Assembly: GCA_900114405.1 (NCBI GenBank)
Contig: FOSY01000002.1
Location: 248,001 to 312,000, forward strand
Length of the DNA stretch: 64,000 nucleotides
Source: Lachnospiraceae bacterium KH1T2
GTDB lineage: Bacteria > Bacillota > Clostridia > Lachnospirales > Lachnospiraceae
Direction of reading: 5' to 3'
Shown: in pieces, positions 34,067-42,434 of the stretch
Layout: every line of letters starts with the position of its first letter
Numbering within the stretch: position 1 is the first letter of the stretch
Program-made: the position numbers and the translations under genes
Notes under the pieces: generated by a model
What the model saw: the letters and a program-made list of their open reading frames with translations, nothing else
Told to the model about the DNA's origin: nothing
Databases searched by the model: none

Positions 34067-34190
34067 TTACTCATCCGTCTTCTTAAATGCCGCACTAAAG
34101 ACATATTCCTCATCCAGGCGAAAGCTCAAAATATCCCAGCCATCCATGTAAGTATCGTCTTCTTTAGGTTCAAAGCAAAAGCCTTTTCCA
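34067..34190 (-). pseudogene. Gene remnant 1 (C-terminal fragment of an unknown protein)
   Basis: A frame of about 40 residues ends properly at TAA (34069-34067) and reads like a protein C-terminus (GFCFEPKEDDTYMDGWDILS and then FRLDEEYVFSAAFKKTDE). A stop codon closes it upstream and no start or ribosome binding site exists. The rest of the gene is missing. Confidence 0.5.
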
Positions 34191-34212
34191 TTTCAATTTC
34201 TCGATCATATGC

Positions 34213-34402
34213 TCACTTACGGATAATATTTATAAGTTTTTTCTGAAATGCATCTACGCCAATTCCGACATATACGACACCGGCTATCATAGCAGCGCCT
34301 ATCTGGATTGGAAGTGTGCCAATCTCAGCTATATTCATTGATCCCATTATTACAACTAATGCGGTAGAAAAATCCACCGCAATTTTTATCCATTCAAGTA
34401 TT
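34213..34402 (-). pseudogene. Gene remnant 2 (membrane protein C-terminus)
   Basis: 62 codons without a start, ending at TGA (34215-34213). The translation has strong membrane-protein character: IAVDFSTALVVIMGSMNIAEI, IQIGAAMIAGVVYVGIGVDAF, then KKLINIIRK. It abuts remnant 3 in another frame, consistent with decay of one transporter or two adjacent genes. Confidence 0.5.
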
Positions 34403-34406
34403 CATC

Positions 34407-34505
34407 TTAATATCCTGCAATGATAAATGGGATAAACACGGTTAACATACAGATTGAAAGCTGAACTCCCGAAAGCTTGCTGATAATGATTGCTACCCCC
34501 GCTGC
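34407..34505 (-). pseudogene. Gene remnant 3 (transporter C-terminus)
   Basis: About 33 codons ending at TAA (34409-34407), translating to VAIIISKLSGVQLSICMLTV followed by FIPFIIAGY, like the end of a permease. The upstream end is closed by a stop codon. Together with the other two remnants it makes a 450-bp decayed patch between TerB-like and nucleoside hydrolase genes. Confidence 0.45.
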
Positions 34506-34554
34506 CTAAAAATGTTGTAGATGTTACAATAATCCACTTTTTATGCTATTTTTA

Positions 34555-34583
34555 TTGACATAATTTTTTCATCCATGTATTAT
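34555..34583 (+). promoter_or_regulatory. Consensus promoter of the nucleoside hydrolase gene
   Basis: TTGACA (34555-34560), 17-bp spacer, TATTAT (34578-34583). The gene starts at 34733, so the transcript has an unusually long leader of about 140 nt. Confidence 0.75.
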
Positions 34584-34602
34584 CTCGGTGAGAACATTAT
34601 CA

Positions 34603-34641
34603 AATCACTATAATTCCGAAGTTTCAGCTTCGTGAGTGATT
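34603..34641 (+). promoter_or_regulatory. Stem-loop in the nucleoside hydrolase leader
   Basis: Outer arms AATCACT / AGTGATT and inner arms CGAAG / CTTCG form a 39-nt hairpin near the 5' end of the leader RNA. It has no T-run. It may stabilise the message or be part of a leader regulator; no known riboswitch class was recognised. Confidence 0.4.
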
Positions 34642-34732
34642 AAAATATTCATTACAAACTATCCCAATAACATTTTTATTTCTACTTTTTCGTTACTTTT
34701 TAATTGCAAAATCTAACGGAGGCAGAATAACT

Positions 34733-35791
34733 ATGAAAAGAAATATCTCAATTTGTATGATAATTCAATTATTGGTAGTATGTATTATTGGAGGTTGTAG
34801 TAACAATATGCAAGGCACATTAGATAAAAACGTCACTGACAGCAGTACCCGCAAAATAATAATCGATACTGACACGGGTGCAGACGATGCTGCAGCGATC
34901 ATTTTAGCTGCTATGGACAAAAACATCGAAATTCTCGGCTTGACTGTCCTTGCAGGTAATGTAGATATAGATCAGGCAACTCAGAATGCCCTGATGGCTC
35001 TTGAAACCGCAGGTATCTCAGCTCCTGTATATAAAGGAGCTGTTGAAAACTATAAGGGCGAAGAAATTCAGGCATTCAGTGTATTTGGAAACGATGGAAT
35101 GGGCGACAACGATCTGATCCATCCTTCAGCAGAATATGATGAAGGTGATGCTGTCGACTTTATCCTCGATACAGTAAACAAATATCCTGATGAGGTAGAG
35201 ATCGTCTCTATCGGACCTGCGACAAACATAGCAAAAGCTATCCAAAAAGATCCTGAGACTATGAAAAAAGTTAAAAAGATATGGTCAATGGGAACAGCCG
35301 GTTTAGGTCCCGGTAATTCATCCCCTGTCTCAGAGTTTAACGTTTATCATGATCCCGATGCATACAAGATAATGCTTGATTCCGGCCTGGATATAAGTAT
35401 CATCGGACTTGATGCCTGCAACGATAAAGCAATGTGGACTCCAGACAATTTCAAAAAACTGAGCAACGCAAACTCTATCGGCTCATTCATCGATTCATCT
35501 TTTGAAAAACTTCGTGAGTTTTACATGTCAAACGGAACCGACGGCTCTGTTATGAACTGTGATGCACTTGCCATGATGTGCGTACTTTATCCGGATTTTG
35601 TAACCGATACCATAACATGTCACGGAAGCTGTATCACTGAGCCCGGAGAAACACTCGGTCAGGTAATTTTCTATCAGAAAGGCTTTACCTACGATGTAGT
35701 AAAAACCTCTGATTTTGACTACAATGTTACATTAATAACCGGTGTAAAAAAGGACGAATACTTTAACCGATATCTTAAGGCTATTAAGTAA
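34733..35791 (+). CDS. Lipoprotein nucleoside hydrolase (IunH family)
   Basis: 352 residues. A lipoprotein signal peptide ends in the lipobox IIGGC (Cys22), so the enzyme is anchored outside the membrane. The catalytic domain begins with IIIDTDTGADDAAAI, the DxDxxxDD calcium-binding site of nucleoside hydrolases, and has FNVYHDPDAYKIML and a GLDAC segment. Such enzymes cleave ribonucleosides to base and ribose; the usual bacterial forms are cytoplasmic. An external version would allow scavenging of nucleosides in a gut or rumen setting. GGAGGCAGAATAACT precedes the ATG. Confidence 0.88.
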   Translation: MKRNISICMIIQLLVVCIIGGCSNNMQGTLDKNVTDSSTRKIIIDTDTGADDAAAIILAAMDKNIEILGLTVLAGNVDIDQATQNALMALETAGISAPVYKGAVENYKGEEIQAFSVFGNDGMGDNDLIHPSAEYDEGDAVDFILDTVNKYPDEVEIVSIGPATNIAKAIQKDPETMKKVKKIWSMGTAGLGPGNSSPVSEFNVYHDPDAYKIMLDSGLDISIIGLDACNDKAMWTPDNFKKLSNANSIGSFIDSSFEKLREFYMSNGTDGSVMNCDALAMMCVLYPDFVTDTITCHGSCITEPGETLGQVIFYQKGFTYDVVKTSDFDYNVTLITGVKKDEYFNRYLKAIK

Positions 35792-35829
35792 AAACACTCT
35801 AAATAGCAGTAAAAAACTGTCACACTAAT

Positions 35830-35872
35830 AAACAGCCTGTCAGATATGAACTATCCGACAGGCTGTTTTTTC
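35830..35872. terminator. Bidirectional terminator
   Basis: Perfect stem AACAGCCTGTC / GACAGGCTGTT with T6 on the + strand; shared by the nucleoside hydrolase gene and the converging unknown gene. Confidence 0.92.
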
Positions 35873-35873
35873 T

Positions 35874-36659
35874 TTATTTTTCATTCATTTTATGTATAGC
35901 TTTCAACATCTTTTCCAAATCTCTTCTGATAATAGCCTTATTATGATCCTTAAAAGCTGCACCGATACGTCCGAGATAATCCACTTCAACAAACGGGTGC
36001 GGAACATTGCCAAGTCTAAAATATTCTGTTCCTATGATATTTTCACTCACCCATTCTGCACCAGCAGCCTCAATAACCCGATGACTCAGAAATGCTGCCG
36101 CTTCATAAATATGCTCAGTCCTTGTTATCTCATCAGAGTCTTCATCCATATCCTCTTCAATAAGATTTATCCATCCGGACACACTTTCCTCATCGAATCT
36201 ATCTGCTATAGGTGCCTTTCTTTGTATAAAACGTTCGTTTAAAAGCTCGTGTTCGGCTTTCAACCGGACATATTTACTGCCTGTCTGGTCAGTCGGCTTT
36301 AACGAACTAAGCTTTTCCAATCTGGGAATTCCTTTATCCATTATAGAAATAAGTACCTCTCCCAATACTGCCTTCAGATCTTCTGAAGTACCATTATACT
36401 TCCAAAAGCCATCTAACGTTCCCGCCTCATTATCTGTCAAGATGTTGAATATATCACTTCTGATTCCACCTTTCCCTGCGTCAACAAAAAGCTGATACCT
36501 GAATTTAGTCTGATCGAATCTGTGAGCATAGATAACGATTCTCTGAACACAGTGCTTTACCATTCTCTCATATACCCAGTTTCCGTCTATGATCTTTATC
36601 TCTCCAAATCCAACTTTTTCCAATGCAGGTGAAACTACTTCCTCTAGTTCTTTTTTCAT
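35874..36659 (-). CDS. Unknown cytoplasmic protein
   Basis: 261 residues, not recognised. No signal peptide or membrane segment; mixed alpha/beta with an acidic middle (IEEDMDEDSDEITRTEHIYEAA). The N-terminal ELEEVVSPALEKVGFGEIKIIDGNWVYERMVKHCVQRIVIYAHRFDQTKFRYQLFV has the look of DUF4304-type small proteins that often sit in contact-dependent toxin immunity clusters, but this is only a resemblance. Start ATG at 36659 has AGGAATCTGAGG upstream. Confidence 0.55.
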   Translation of the reverse strand: MKKELEEVVSPALEKVGFGEIKIIDGNWVYERMVKHCVQRIVIYAHRFDQTKFRYQLFVDAGKGGIRSDIFNILTDNEAGTLDGFWKYNGTSEDLKAVLGEVLISIMDKGIPRLEKLSSLKPTDQTGSKYVRLKAEHELLNERFIQRKAPIADRFDEESVSGWINLIEEDMDEDSDEITRTEHIYEAAAFLSHRVIEAAGAEWVSENIIGTEYFRLGNVPHPFVEVDYLGRIGAAFKDHNKAIIRRDLEKMLKAIHKMNEK

Positions 36660-36783
36660 ACCTCAGATTCCTTTTTATTCATGCACAGCCTGGTGTAATA
36701 ATAATTTTTTATACTATTTATGGCATGAACTTCTATTTTCGATTTTCATTTGTGGCTATACAATTATACCAAATAGGTTCTCA

Positions 36784-39447
36784 TCATTCCACTCTATCTA
36801 TTCTGATACCTTTTATTCCGGCTTCGCTGAGCACGTCTCGCATCGCTTTAACATACTCTTCGCCGTGGAAGCCCTGATACCAGTCAATATAGAATACTCC
36901 ACTAATCTCAGTAACCTGCAGCATGATTCCCTTCTCCTGCATAGCATGGAATGCAGTCATACGTATACGATTACCATAATCTCCGGTCTTCATAGTGCCA
37001 ATATAGCTGACACCACATTTTCCCTTCATGCTCTTGCGCTGATCAATAATTATCTTATCTAATGCGCCATACATAAACGCCTTTGTATAGCCTTCACATA
37101 TACCACGATATACTCCGGAAAGCATTTTTATATTTTCTTCTGAGCAAAACTTCTTAAGGTGCTCTCTATACTGAGTATTTAATGTCACATCATCTGCATC
37201 TGCCAGACTCTTTGTATCAAAAGTATACATTGTATGTACGACTTGATGCAGAAGAGAATTTTCATTCCCCATGATCTTTCGTATACTGACAGGGTTCATT
37301 AAATCAATTGGAAGTGTATTTTCCGGATGTACCTTAACAAGTGCCTTTGCAAAGCATATGTTAAATACCGACATCGGACTTCCCTTAACTGACTTTGCGT
37401 AATTCATGAATTCGTCAGCAGCTACACTTATGCAAAAACCTCTGCAATCCTGCTTAGGAACAAAGATGCTGTTCTCAGAGTTTTCAGGAACACAAAAACT
37501 CTTTGAAGCTCCCAAAGCACCCATCATTTTTTTCGGATCAATAGGATCAACCATAAGATATCCATCAATATCTTGTCCTTCAACCACTCCATCCTTTTCT
37601 GTATATACGCCTTCCGGCACAGGATACTCGCAGCCATCATACAAGCAGTAATAATTATAGAAAAATGTTTCCACAACCTTCATGAATCCGGTTCCATCAT
37701 AAGGAACATGATCTACATACATCCATAGTGTATTACCAAGATAGCACAATGTAACAGAGTGGAAATTACCCTCTGCACCAAAAGACTCTACTACTTCACC
37801 GGTTTCTTTGATTATGAATGGAAGCGGGTTCTCGGCAAGTACCAGCTGACTGCTGCGTGTTACTATTGCGTAGCCCACATATGGGTAGACTTTCACCGTT
37901 CTATCCCATGCCTGTTTCAACGCATCACGGTCAACACTTTCATGTAAATCAAACCTGTATGTCATGAAAAACGCTTTGTCTGTCGGATATGTCCCCCTTG
38001 CAAACATTCCGGCTGTCAATGGACGTATTACATTCCATCCTTCCGTTCTCGGGTCACCATCTATTCCTACTTTAAACTTATATGCTCTTTCATATTTATT
38101 TTCATTTAGAGAAAGCACCGTATCCCAGCCATTACACTGACCAGAGCACATAAATGCATTACAGCGTGACAAGATGTACAATGCATAAAAGTAATTAACG
38201 GTGGTATCCTCCATCTTTTCTGCATAATCATCTCCACCATGCTCTTTTTCATACTCAGATATTATCTGCCCTGTACGCAGATCATTTCTGGATAATCTCT
38301 GCTGAGACAATGCTACCATTGTCTTGCCAAACTCTTTTCGCATTTGGCTTAAGATATCAGCATCTTCAGTTGCCAAAAATATCTTTTCATAACCATAATC
38401 AGTCATCCACTGACGGATCGTTGGTATCATCTGCTCTACATTAGCCATCTTTCGAGTGCCTGAAAGACCCGTTGCTATATAGTCCGTACCTCTTATCAGT
38501 ATTCCAAGTGTCCTTTTTTCACCAAATACAGCATCATAATACTCATCCATTTCCTCCATGAATTTATCTGCTATTACAGACTTATCCACAAGCCCCGGCT
38601 GCATGTTATAGAACTTTGTCTTAACAAACATAACAATATCTGGAACTTTAAGCGTATTCTCATCGCTAGCATCCTCATTCCACAGATTCACAGAAAAGTA
38701 GCGTTCTACCAACTTGCGAGGATATTTTCCAAAATGATCCTTATCCGGTGCGGAAAATTTAAGTCCGAAATATTCAAATGCTCTCTGATAGCGCTTATAA
38801 CCGGAAAGAAGAGCTCCAATTCCTCCCACATTGCTGATTGGCATAGTTATATACTTAAACTGAGTAAATGATTTCCCATTAAGAATCCATTGTATGAAAA
38901 AAATATTGTGGAAAGCATAAGTATTGCTCAATCGGTTGAAATTATTATCTTCCATTCCAACCCTGATCTGCTCCTGAATATAAAAGCAATCATCGGCAAA
39001 CTTATCTTCCGGAAATTCCTCGACAATATGAAGTCTTGGGTTTTCGTCTATGAACCAGAGAATCCTGTCATCCATGCACCACACTTCCAAGTCGGTAAAA
39101 TCAAGCACAACTTTGGTAATGGCTATGGTATACTCATTCAGCTCTTCAAACATCATTCTCTTTAGCCCATCAAAAAAGTCAAGATAAATCGTATCCTTGT
39201 CATGTTCATCATATACCAGATACTTATCCATAAATGGAGGCTTTACATACGCAGGATATGCATCTAATGGCTCTATATCGTCATTATTATCCCAATATAC
39301 AATGTCAAAGTCGTCCCCCTTATCATTCTTGACATGATAACGCGTTTTGCTAGACGGCTTATCCTTGAGTGCATCGTGGAATAAACGGTCACTCAGCACA
39401 AGTATCTTAGCTTCATCATCTGTAATTACACTTTCAATTTTGAACAT
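36784..39447 (-). CDS. Two-domain fusion: fucosyltransferase-like glycosyltransferase plus condensation-domain acyltransferase
   Basis: 887 residues in one frame. The N-terminal 470 residues include a GT-B fucosyltransferase-like core with LGILIRGTDYIATG (319-323 RGTDY, comparable to the HxRRTD motif of NodZ/FUT8-type enzymes), YEKIFLATEDADIL (359-362) and CSGQCNGWDTVLSL (435-444). From about 490 a chloramphenicol acetyltransferase/NRPS condensation fold begins (FFMTYRFDLHESVDRDALKQAW) with catalytic HxxxDG as HVPYDGTG (580-587). No signal peptide or membrane segment is seen. The combination suggests glycosylation and acylation of one acceptor, for example a glycolipid, by a single protein. 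It is a single gene with a terminator-like gap on each side; a related standalone condensation protein is at 28808. Confidence 0.7.
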   Translation of the reverse strand: MFKIESVITDDEAKILVLSDRLFHDALKDKPSSKTRYHVKNDKGDDFDIVYWDNNDDIEPLDAYPAYVKPPFMDKYLVYDEHDKDTIYLDFFDGLKRMMFEELNEYTIAITKVVLDFTDLEVWCMDDRILWFIDENPRLHIVEEFPEDKFADDCFYIQEQIRVGMEDNNFNRLSNTYAFHNIFFIQWILNGKSFTQFKYITMPISNVGGIGALLSGYKRYQRAFEYFGLKFSAPDKDHFGKYPRKLVERYFSVNLWNEDASDENTLKVPDIVMFVKTKFYNMQPGLVDKSVIADKFMEEMDEYYDAVFGEKRTLGILIRGTDYIATGLSGTRKMANVEQMIPTIRQWMTDYGYEKIFLATEDADILSQMRKEFGKTMVALSQQRLSRNDLRTGQIISEYEKEHGGDDYAEKMEDTTVNYFYALYILSRCNAFMCSGQCNGWDTVLSLNENKYERAYKFKVGIDGDPRTEGWNVIRPLTAGMFARGTYPTDKAFFMTYRFDLHESVDRDALKQAWDRTVKVYPYVGYAIVTRSSQLVLAENPLPFIIKETGEVVESFGAEGNFHSVTLCYLGNTLWMYVDHVPYDGTGFMKVVETFFYNYYCLYDGCEYPVPEGVYTEKDGVVEGQDIDGYLMVDPIDPKKMMGALGASKSFCVPENSENSIFVPKQDCRGFCISVAADEFMNYAKSVKGSPMSVFNICFAKALVKVHPENTLPIDLMNPVSIRKIMGNENSLLHQVVHTMYTFDTKSLADADDVTLNTQYREHLKKFCSEENIKMLSGVYRGICEGYTKAFMYGALDKIIIDQRKSMKGKCGVSYIGTMKTGDYGNRIRMTAFHAMQEKGIMLQVTEISGVFYIDWYQGFHGEEYVKAMRDVLSEAGIKGIRIDRVE

Positions 39448-39608
39448 AAAATATCCTTTCCCTTTCGTGGTCCCATCATGCCATTATTTAAACCGTTTTG
39501 ACATCTAAATTACGCTAACCTTATTTATCATATCGGCATTTTCTCTATTATTTTTTATCTCATCTCACTCGGCATGCTGTACGCAGTGCTTTTTGACTCA
39601 TAAAAGTC

Positions 39609-39651
39609 AAAAAACGCCAGCCTATGACATTTTAAGTCATAAGCTGACGCT
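39609..39651 (-). terminator. Terminator after the YjbR-EVE gene
   Basis: Read on the - strand: GCGTCAGCTTATGAC ... GTCATAGGCTGGCG, then T6. Paired arms have one mismatch. Confidence 0.85.
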
Positions 39652-39664
39652 TAACTTGTCCTTA

Positions 39665-40408
39665 TTACTTTAATGCTGCGCTAAGGCTATTCGGTATCCC
39701 CCTCGGTCCTCTTACCGCGCATATTCCATACTCAGATTTTAGCCTGTGAAAAGTAAACTCATCAGGCTGATATCTTTTTTGAAGTTTTATCTTCATAAGT
39801 GCTTTTATCTTAAGATTCTTATCCTCATAGTTATACGGAATATCTACTTCTGTAACCTTGCACTTATAGAGAATTGCAGATACAGGTGCACCCACATACA
39901 TAAACACTGTATCTCCCTTTATAATTCCTGCCCCTTGCTTCCAGTCAATTTCATCTGCATTATCAAAGGCATGCTCGACATCATAATATTTAGGGTTTGC
40001 CGGAATTATCCACTCCTTTGAAGGTCTAAACTTCTGTTTCTTCTTAGAAGATGCAGTCAGTTCAAAGCTTGTGTCGATCATCCTGCAAACTTCGTCAAAA
40101 GACACCGTACCATCAAGCAAAATCGCGATCCAGCTTCTCTTATTCATATGGTATCCTGGAAAATATCCCGGTTGATGAAGAAGTATATCCCTCAGCATCA
40201 GATCATCAATTTTTACATTAATCAAATAAACATCCTCCGTCGAAGCCATCCCCAACTTATCTTTGGTAATATTACCTGTAAGAGCAAACCATTTACGATT
40301 ATCCTCATGCCTGAATACCGCAAAACCGGGATATCTTTTCCATAGATATTCCGGTGATACGTTATATTTCTCACTTATAAATTTTTCTATATCTTGTCTT
40401 ATATCCAT
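39665..40408 (-). CDS. MmcQ/YjbR-like protein with C-terminal EVE/PUA-like domain
   Basis: 247 residues from the ATG at 40408 (TAGGAAG nine bases upstream); longer in-frame starts lack a ribosome binding site. The first 120 residues have the YjbR pattern: KYPGFAVFRHEDNRKWFALTGNI-like opening, INVKIDDLMLRDILLHQPGYFPGYHMNKRSWIAILLDG. The second part (EWIIPANPKYYDVEHAF ... WKQGAGIIKGDTVFMYVGAPVSAILYKCKV) is an EVE-like PUA fold that binds modified bases in other proteins. This fused form is common in Firmicutes; its role, perhaps DNA or RNA binding, is not established. Confidence 0.78.
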   Translation of the reverse strand: MDIRQDIEKFISEKYNVSPEYLWKRYPGFAVFRHEDNRKWFALTGNITKDKLGMASTEDVYLINVKIDDLMLRDILLHQPGYFPGYHMNKRSWIAILLDGTVSFDEVCRMIDTSFELTASSKKKQKFRPSKEWIIPANPKYYDVEHAFDNADEIDWKQGAGIIKGDTVFMYVGAPVSAILYKCKVTEVDIPYNYEDKNLKIKALMKIKLQKRYQPDEFTFHRLKSEYGICAVRGPRGIPNSLSAALK

Positions 40409-40538
40409 GCACTGCATCTTCCTATTAGTTTTTGTTAAATTGACGTTTGCTAAATCACGCTCACCATTATACATCATGTGAAAAAAGGTTTACATACTCT
40501 TTAAACACTTCTCTTAACACAATAACCTTTTTTATAAA

Positions 40539-40576
40539 GAAAAAGACGCATAAACCACCTGGTCTACACGTCTTAA
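40539..40576 (-). terminator. Terminator after the flavin reductase-like gene
   Basis: Read on the - strand: AAGACGTGTAGACCA, GG loop, TGGTTTATGCGTCTT, then T-rich tail. Confidence 0.8.
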
Positions 40577-40611
40577 ATATGTAAAACTATATATGAGTCA
40601 GCAGCATTACA

Positions 40612-41154
40612 TCACTGATTCATTTTTGCACAATTTCCCACTTTTTCCCCTGTTACAAAGTATTCATATGTCGGGAACTCAAAAAGCACCGGCTTAAACA
40701 CATGGTAGTTAATCTTACCTGCCTCGTTCAAGATAGATTCATCTGCATAGGTAGCAAGAATCTTCCCGATGAAATTATCAAAATTCTCAAGCTCATAATT
40801 GTGATCCATCTCACATTCGATTGAAACTTTTGCATCATCAATAATCGGTGCACCATTTTCACCTATGCTATACTCGAATGCTTCTGACTTATCTTCCTTA
40901 TTTCCTGAGATAATGCCCATTCTGTCTGCTTCCTTAAGCCATGACTCATCTACCACATTTACTGAAAATATTTTATTCTCGCGAATTCCCTTGTTTGTAT
41001 AGTGTGCCTGCACCATGGAAACCATAAGGTGGCTGTGTGCCACTGTTCCTGCGTGTGCAACAAGCGTCCAGTTTGGTTTTCCATCCACCATAGCTCCTAC
41101 TACGATTACAGGTGACGGATATAATGCAAGTGTTGCTCCAATATTCTTTTTCAT
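40612..41154 (-). CDS. Flavin reductase-like FMN-binding protein
   Basis: 180 residues from the ATG at 41154 (GAAGGAATTTTAAT upstream). ATLALYPSPVIVVGAMVDGKPNWTLVAHAGTVAHSHLMVSM and FEFPTYEYFVTGEKVGNCAKM place it in the split-barrel flavin reductase/flavoredoxin family. It likely binds FMN and passes electrons in the cytoplasm. Its promoter carries a palindrome shared with the aldo-keto reductase gene next door, so the two are probably co-regulated. A paralogue-like protein is at 30775-31326. Confidence 0.85.
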   Translation of the reverse strand: MKKNIGATLALYPSPVIVVGAMVDGKPNWTLVAHAGTVAHSHLMVSMVQAHYTNKGIRENKIFSVNVVDESWLKEADRMGIISGNKEDKSEAFEYSIGENGAPIIDDAKVSIECEMDHNYELENFDNFIGKILATYADESILNEAGKINYHVFKPVLFEFPTYEYFVTGEKVGNCAKMNQ

Positions 41155-41207
41155 ATTAAAATTCCTTCTTTCTTCCATTGATTTTTATTTACTTTATAAT
41201 TGTGTAT

Positions 41208-41236
41208 TTTTAACGTGTTGATTGACACATTGTCAA
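41208..41236 (-). promoter_or_regulatory. Promoter of the flavin reductase-like gene with overlapping operator
   Basis: TTGACA, 17-bp spacer, TTAAAA on the - strand. The palindrome TTGACACATTGTCAA (41222-41236, + strand reading) covers the -35 box, which fits a repressor site. Confidence 0.6.
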
Positions 41237-41252
41237 CTAAATTGTAAAAAAA

Positions 41253-42191
41253 TTACTCCATCTTCTTCTCCCACATGCGGATAAGGTTCAGTTCCAGACT
41301 ATCAGCTGTATTCTGAAGATCCTCTATTTCATCCTGTGTCAGCTTTACATTGCATGCTTTCACCGCATCTTCTACATGTGAAACCTTAGTTACTCCGATA
41401 ATAGGCAGAGCTCCCTTTGCAATCGCCCATGCCACAGGGATCTGTGCAGGAGCTACATTATACTTATCTGCTACTTCCTTAAGCTTCGCATTCATGATCT
41501 CAATTTTATCAAGCACAGGATTATAAGTTTCTGCCCTTCCTGACCCCGCTGGCATAGGATGCTTAGTATCATATTTTCCTGAAAGCGCCCCCTGCTCAAG
41601 AACCATGTATGCCCAGAACTGAATTCCATTTTCTCTGCAGTACTCAACGATACCGGAATCCTCTGAGGATCTGTTTAGTAAGCTGTAGTGATTCTGCACC
41701 GCACCAAGTTTAAGACCGTGCGCTTTTAAGATTTTATCTGCTTCTTTTATCTCAGCAAGGTTATGATTTGATACTCCGATTACAGTGACGTTTTCCTTCC
41801 CTTCAAAATACTTTGCAATCTCTGTGATCCATTTCGGAGCATCTACCGGATTATGCACCCAGTATATATCCATATTGTCGATGCCAAGCATCTTGTATTC
41901 AATATTTAACATATCCTCAACAGGATTTTCCGAAGAGTAATCTGCACACTGAGGCGTAAATTTATCAGATATGATATATGAATCTCTCGGAAGACCTTTT
42001 AGAAAACTTCCCAAAGTCTTCTCTGATGTTCCCATACCATATACATATGCTGTATCCCAAAGATTAAGTCCAGCCTTCATTGCCGCATTAAATATAGGTC
42101 TAAGAGAATCTGCAGTAAAGCTATCTCCGAATGTGCCATCATTCCCCCATGCCCATGCACCAAGTGCCATTTTAGGTAATGTCATTTTCAT
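41253..42191 (-). CDS. Aldo/keto reductase
   Basis: 312 residues. TIM-barrel reductase with NLWDTAYVYGMGTSEKTLGSFL (catalytic Asp and Tyr), DIYWVHNPVDAPKW (His), GVSNHNLAEIKEA, AVQNHYSLLNR and the NADPH-binding end PIIGVTKVSHVEDAV. It reduces aldehydes or ketones with NADPH; substrate unknown. Start at the ATG at 42191 with AAGGAG seven bases upstream. Its promoter carries two copies of the operator also seen at the neighbouring flavin reductase-like gene. LysR-divergent redox genes lie just upstream. Confidence 0.9.
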   Translation of the reverse strand: MKMTLPKMALGAWAWGNDGTFGDSFTADSLRPIFNAAMKAGLNLWDTAYVYGMGTSEKTLGSFLKGLPRDSYIISDKFTPQCADYSSENPVEDMLNIEYKMLGIDNMDIYWVHNPVDAPKWITEIAKYFEGKENVTVIGVSNHNLAEIKEADKILKAHGLKLGAVQNHYSLLNRSSEDSGIVEYCRENGIQFWAYMVLEQGALSGKYDTKHPMPAGSGRAETYNPVLDKIEIMNAKLKEVADKYNVAPAQIPVAWAIAKGALPIIGVTKVSHVEDAVKACNVKLTQDEIEDLQNTADSLELNLIRMWEKKME

Positions 42192-42208
42192 TTATTTACT
42201 CCTTTCCG

Positions 42209-42223
42209 TTGACACCGTGTCAT
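42209..42223. promoter_or_regulatory. Operator copy TTGACACCGTGTCAT near the aldo-keto reductase start
   Basis: Palindromic core TGACACCGTGTCA, 18 bp upstream of the start codon. Same motif as the copies at 41222 and 42249. Confidence 0.55.
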
Positions 42224-42234
42224 CTTGCAATTGT

Positions 42235-42263
42235 ATATTAACACTTGCCTGACACAATGTCAA
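42235..42263 (-). promoter_or_regulatory. Promoter of the aldo-keto reductase gene with overlapping operator
   Basis: TTGACA, 17-bp spacer, TAATAT on the - strand. The operator copy CTGACACAATGTCAA (42249-42263, + strand reading) overlaps the -35 box, the same geometry as at 41208-41236. Confidence 0.65.
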
Positions 42264-42401
42264 CACAAATTATTAGAAAAAAATTTGTTTCTTGATCAGT
42301 TAAAAAAATTATAAAAAGGTACCGTGTATCAAGGAAGTAAGAATTACGTCAATTTTCCTCATTTCTTTACACCTTGAAAATATAACACACCCATACGCGT
42401 G

Positions 42402-42434
42402 AAAACGGACTTTTTCATCAAAAGTCCGTTTTTT
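42402..42434 (-). terminator. Terminator at the end of the flavodoxin/lipoprotein operon
   Basis: Perfect stem AAAACGGACTTTT / AAAAGTCCGTTTT with loop TCATC; it overlaps the last codons of the cyclophilin-like lipoprotein gene. Confidence 0.85.
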
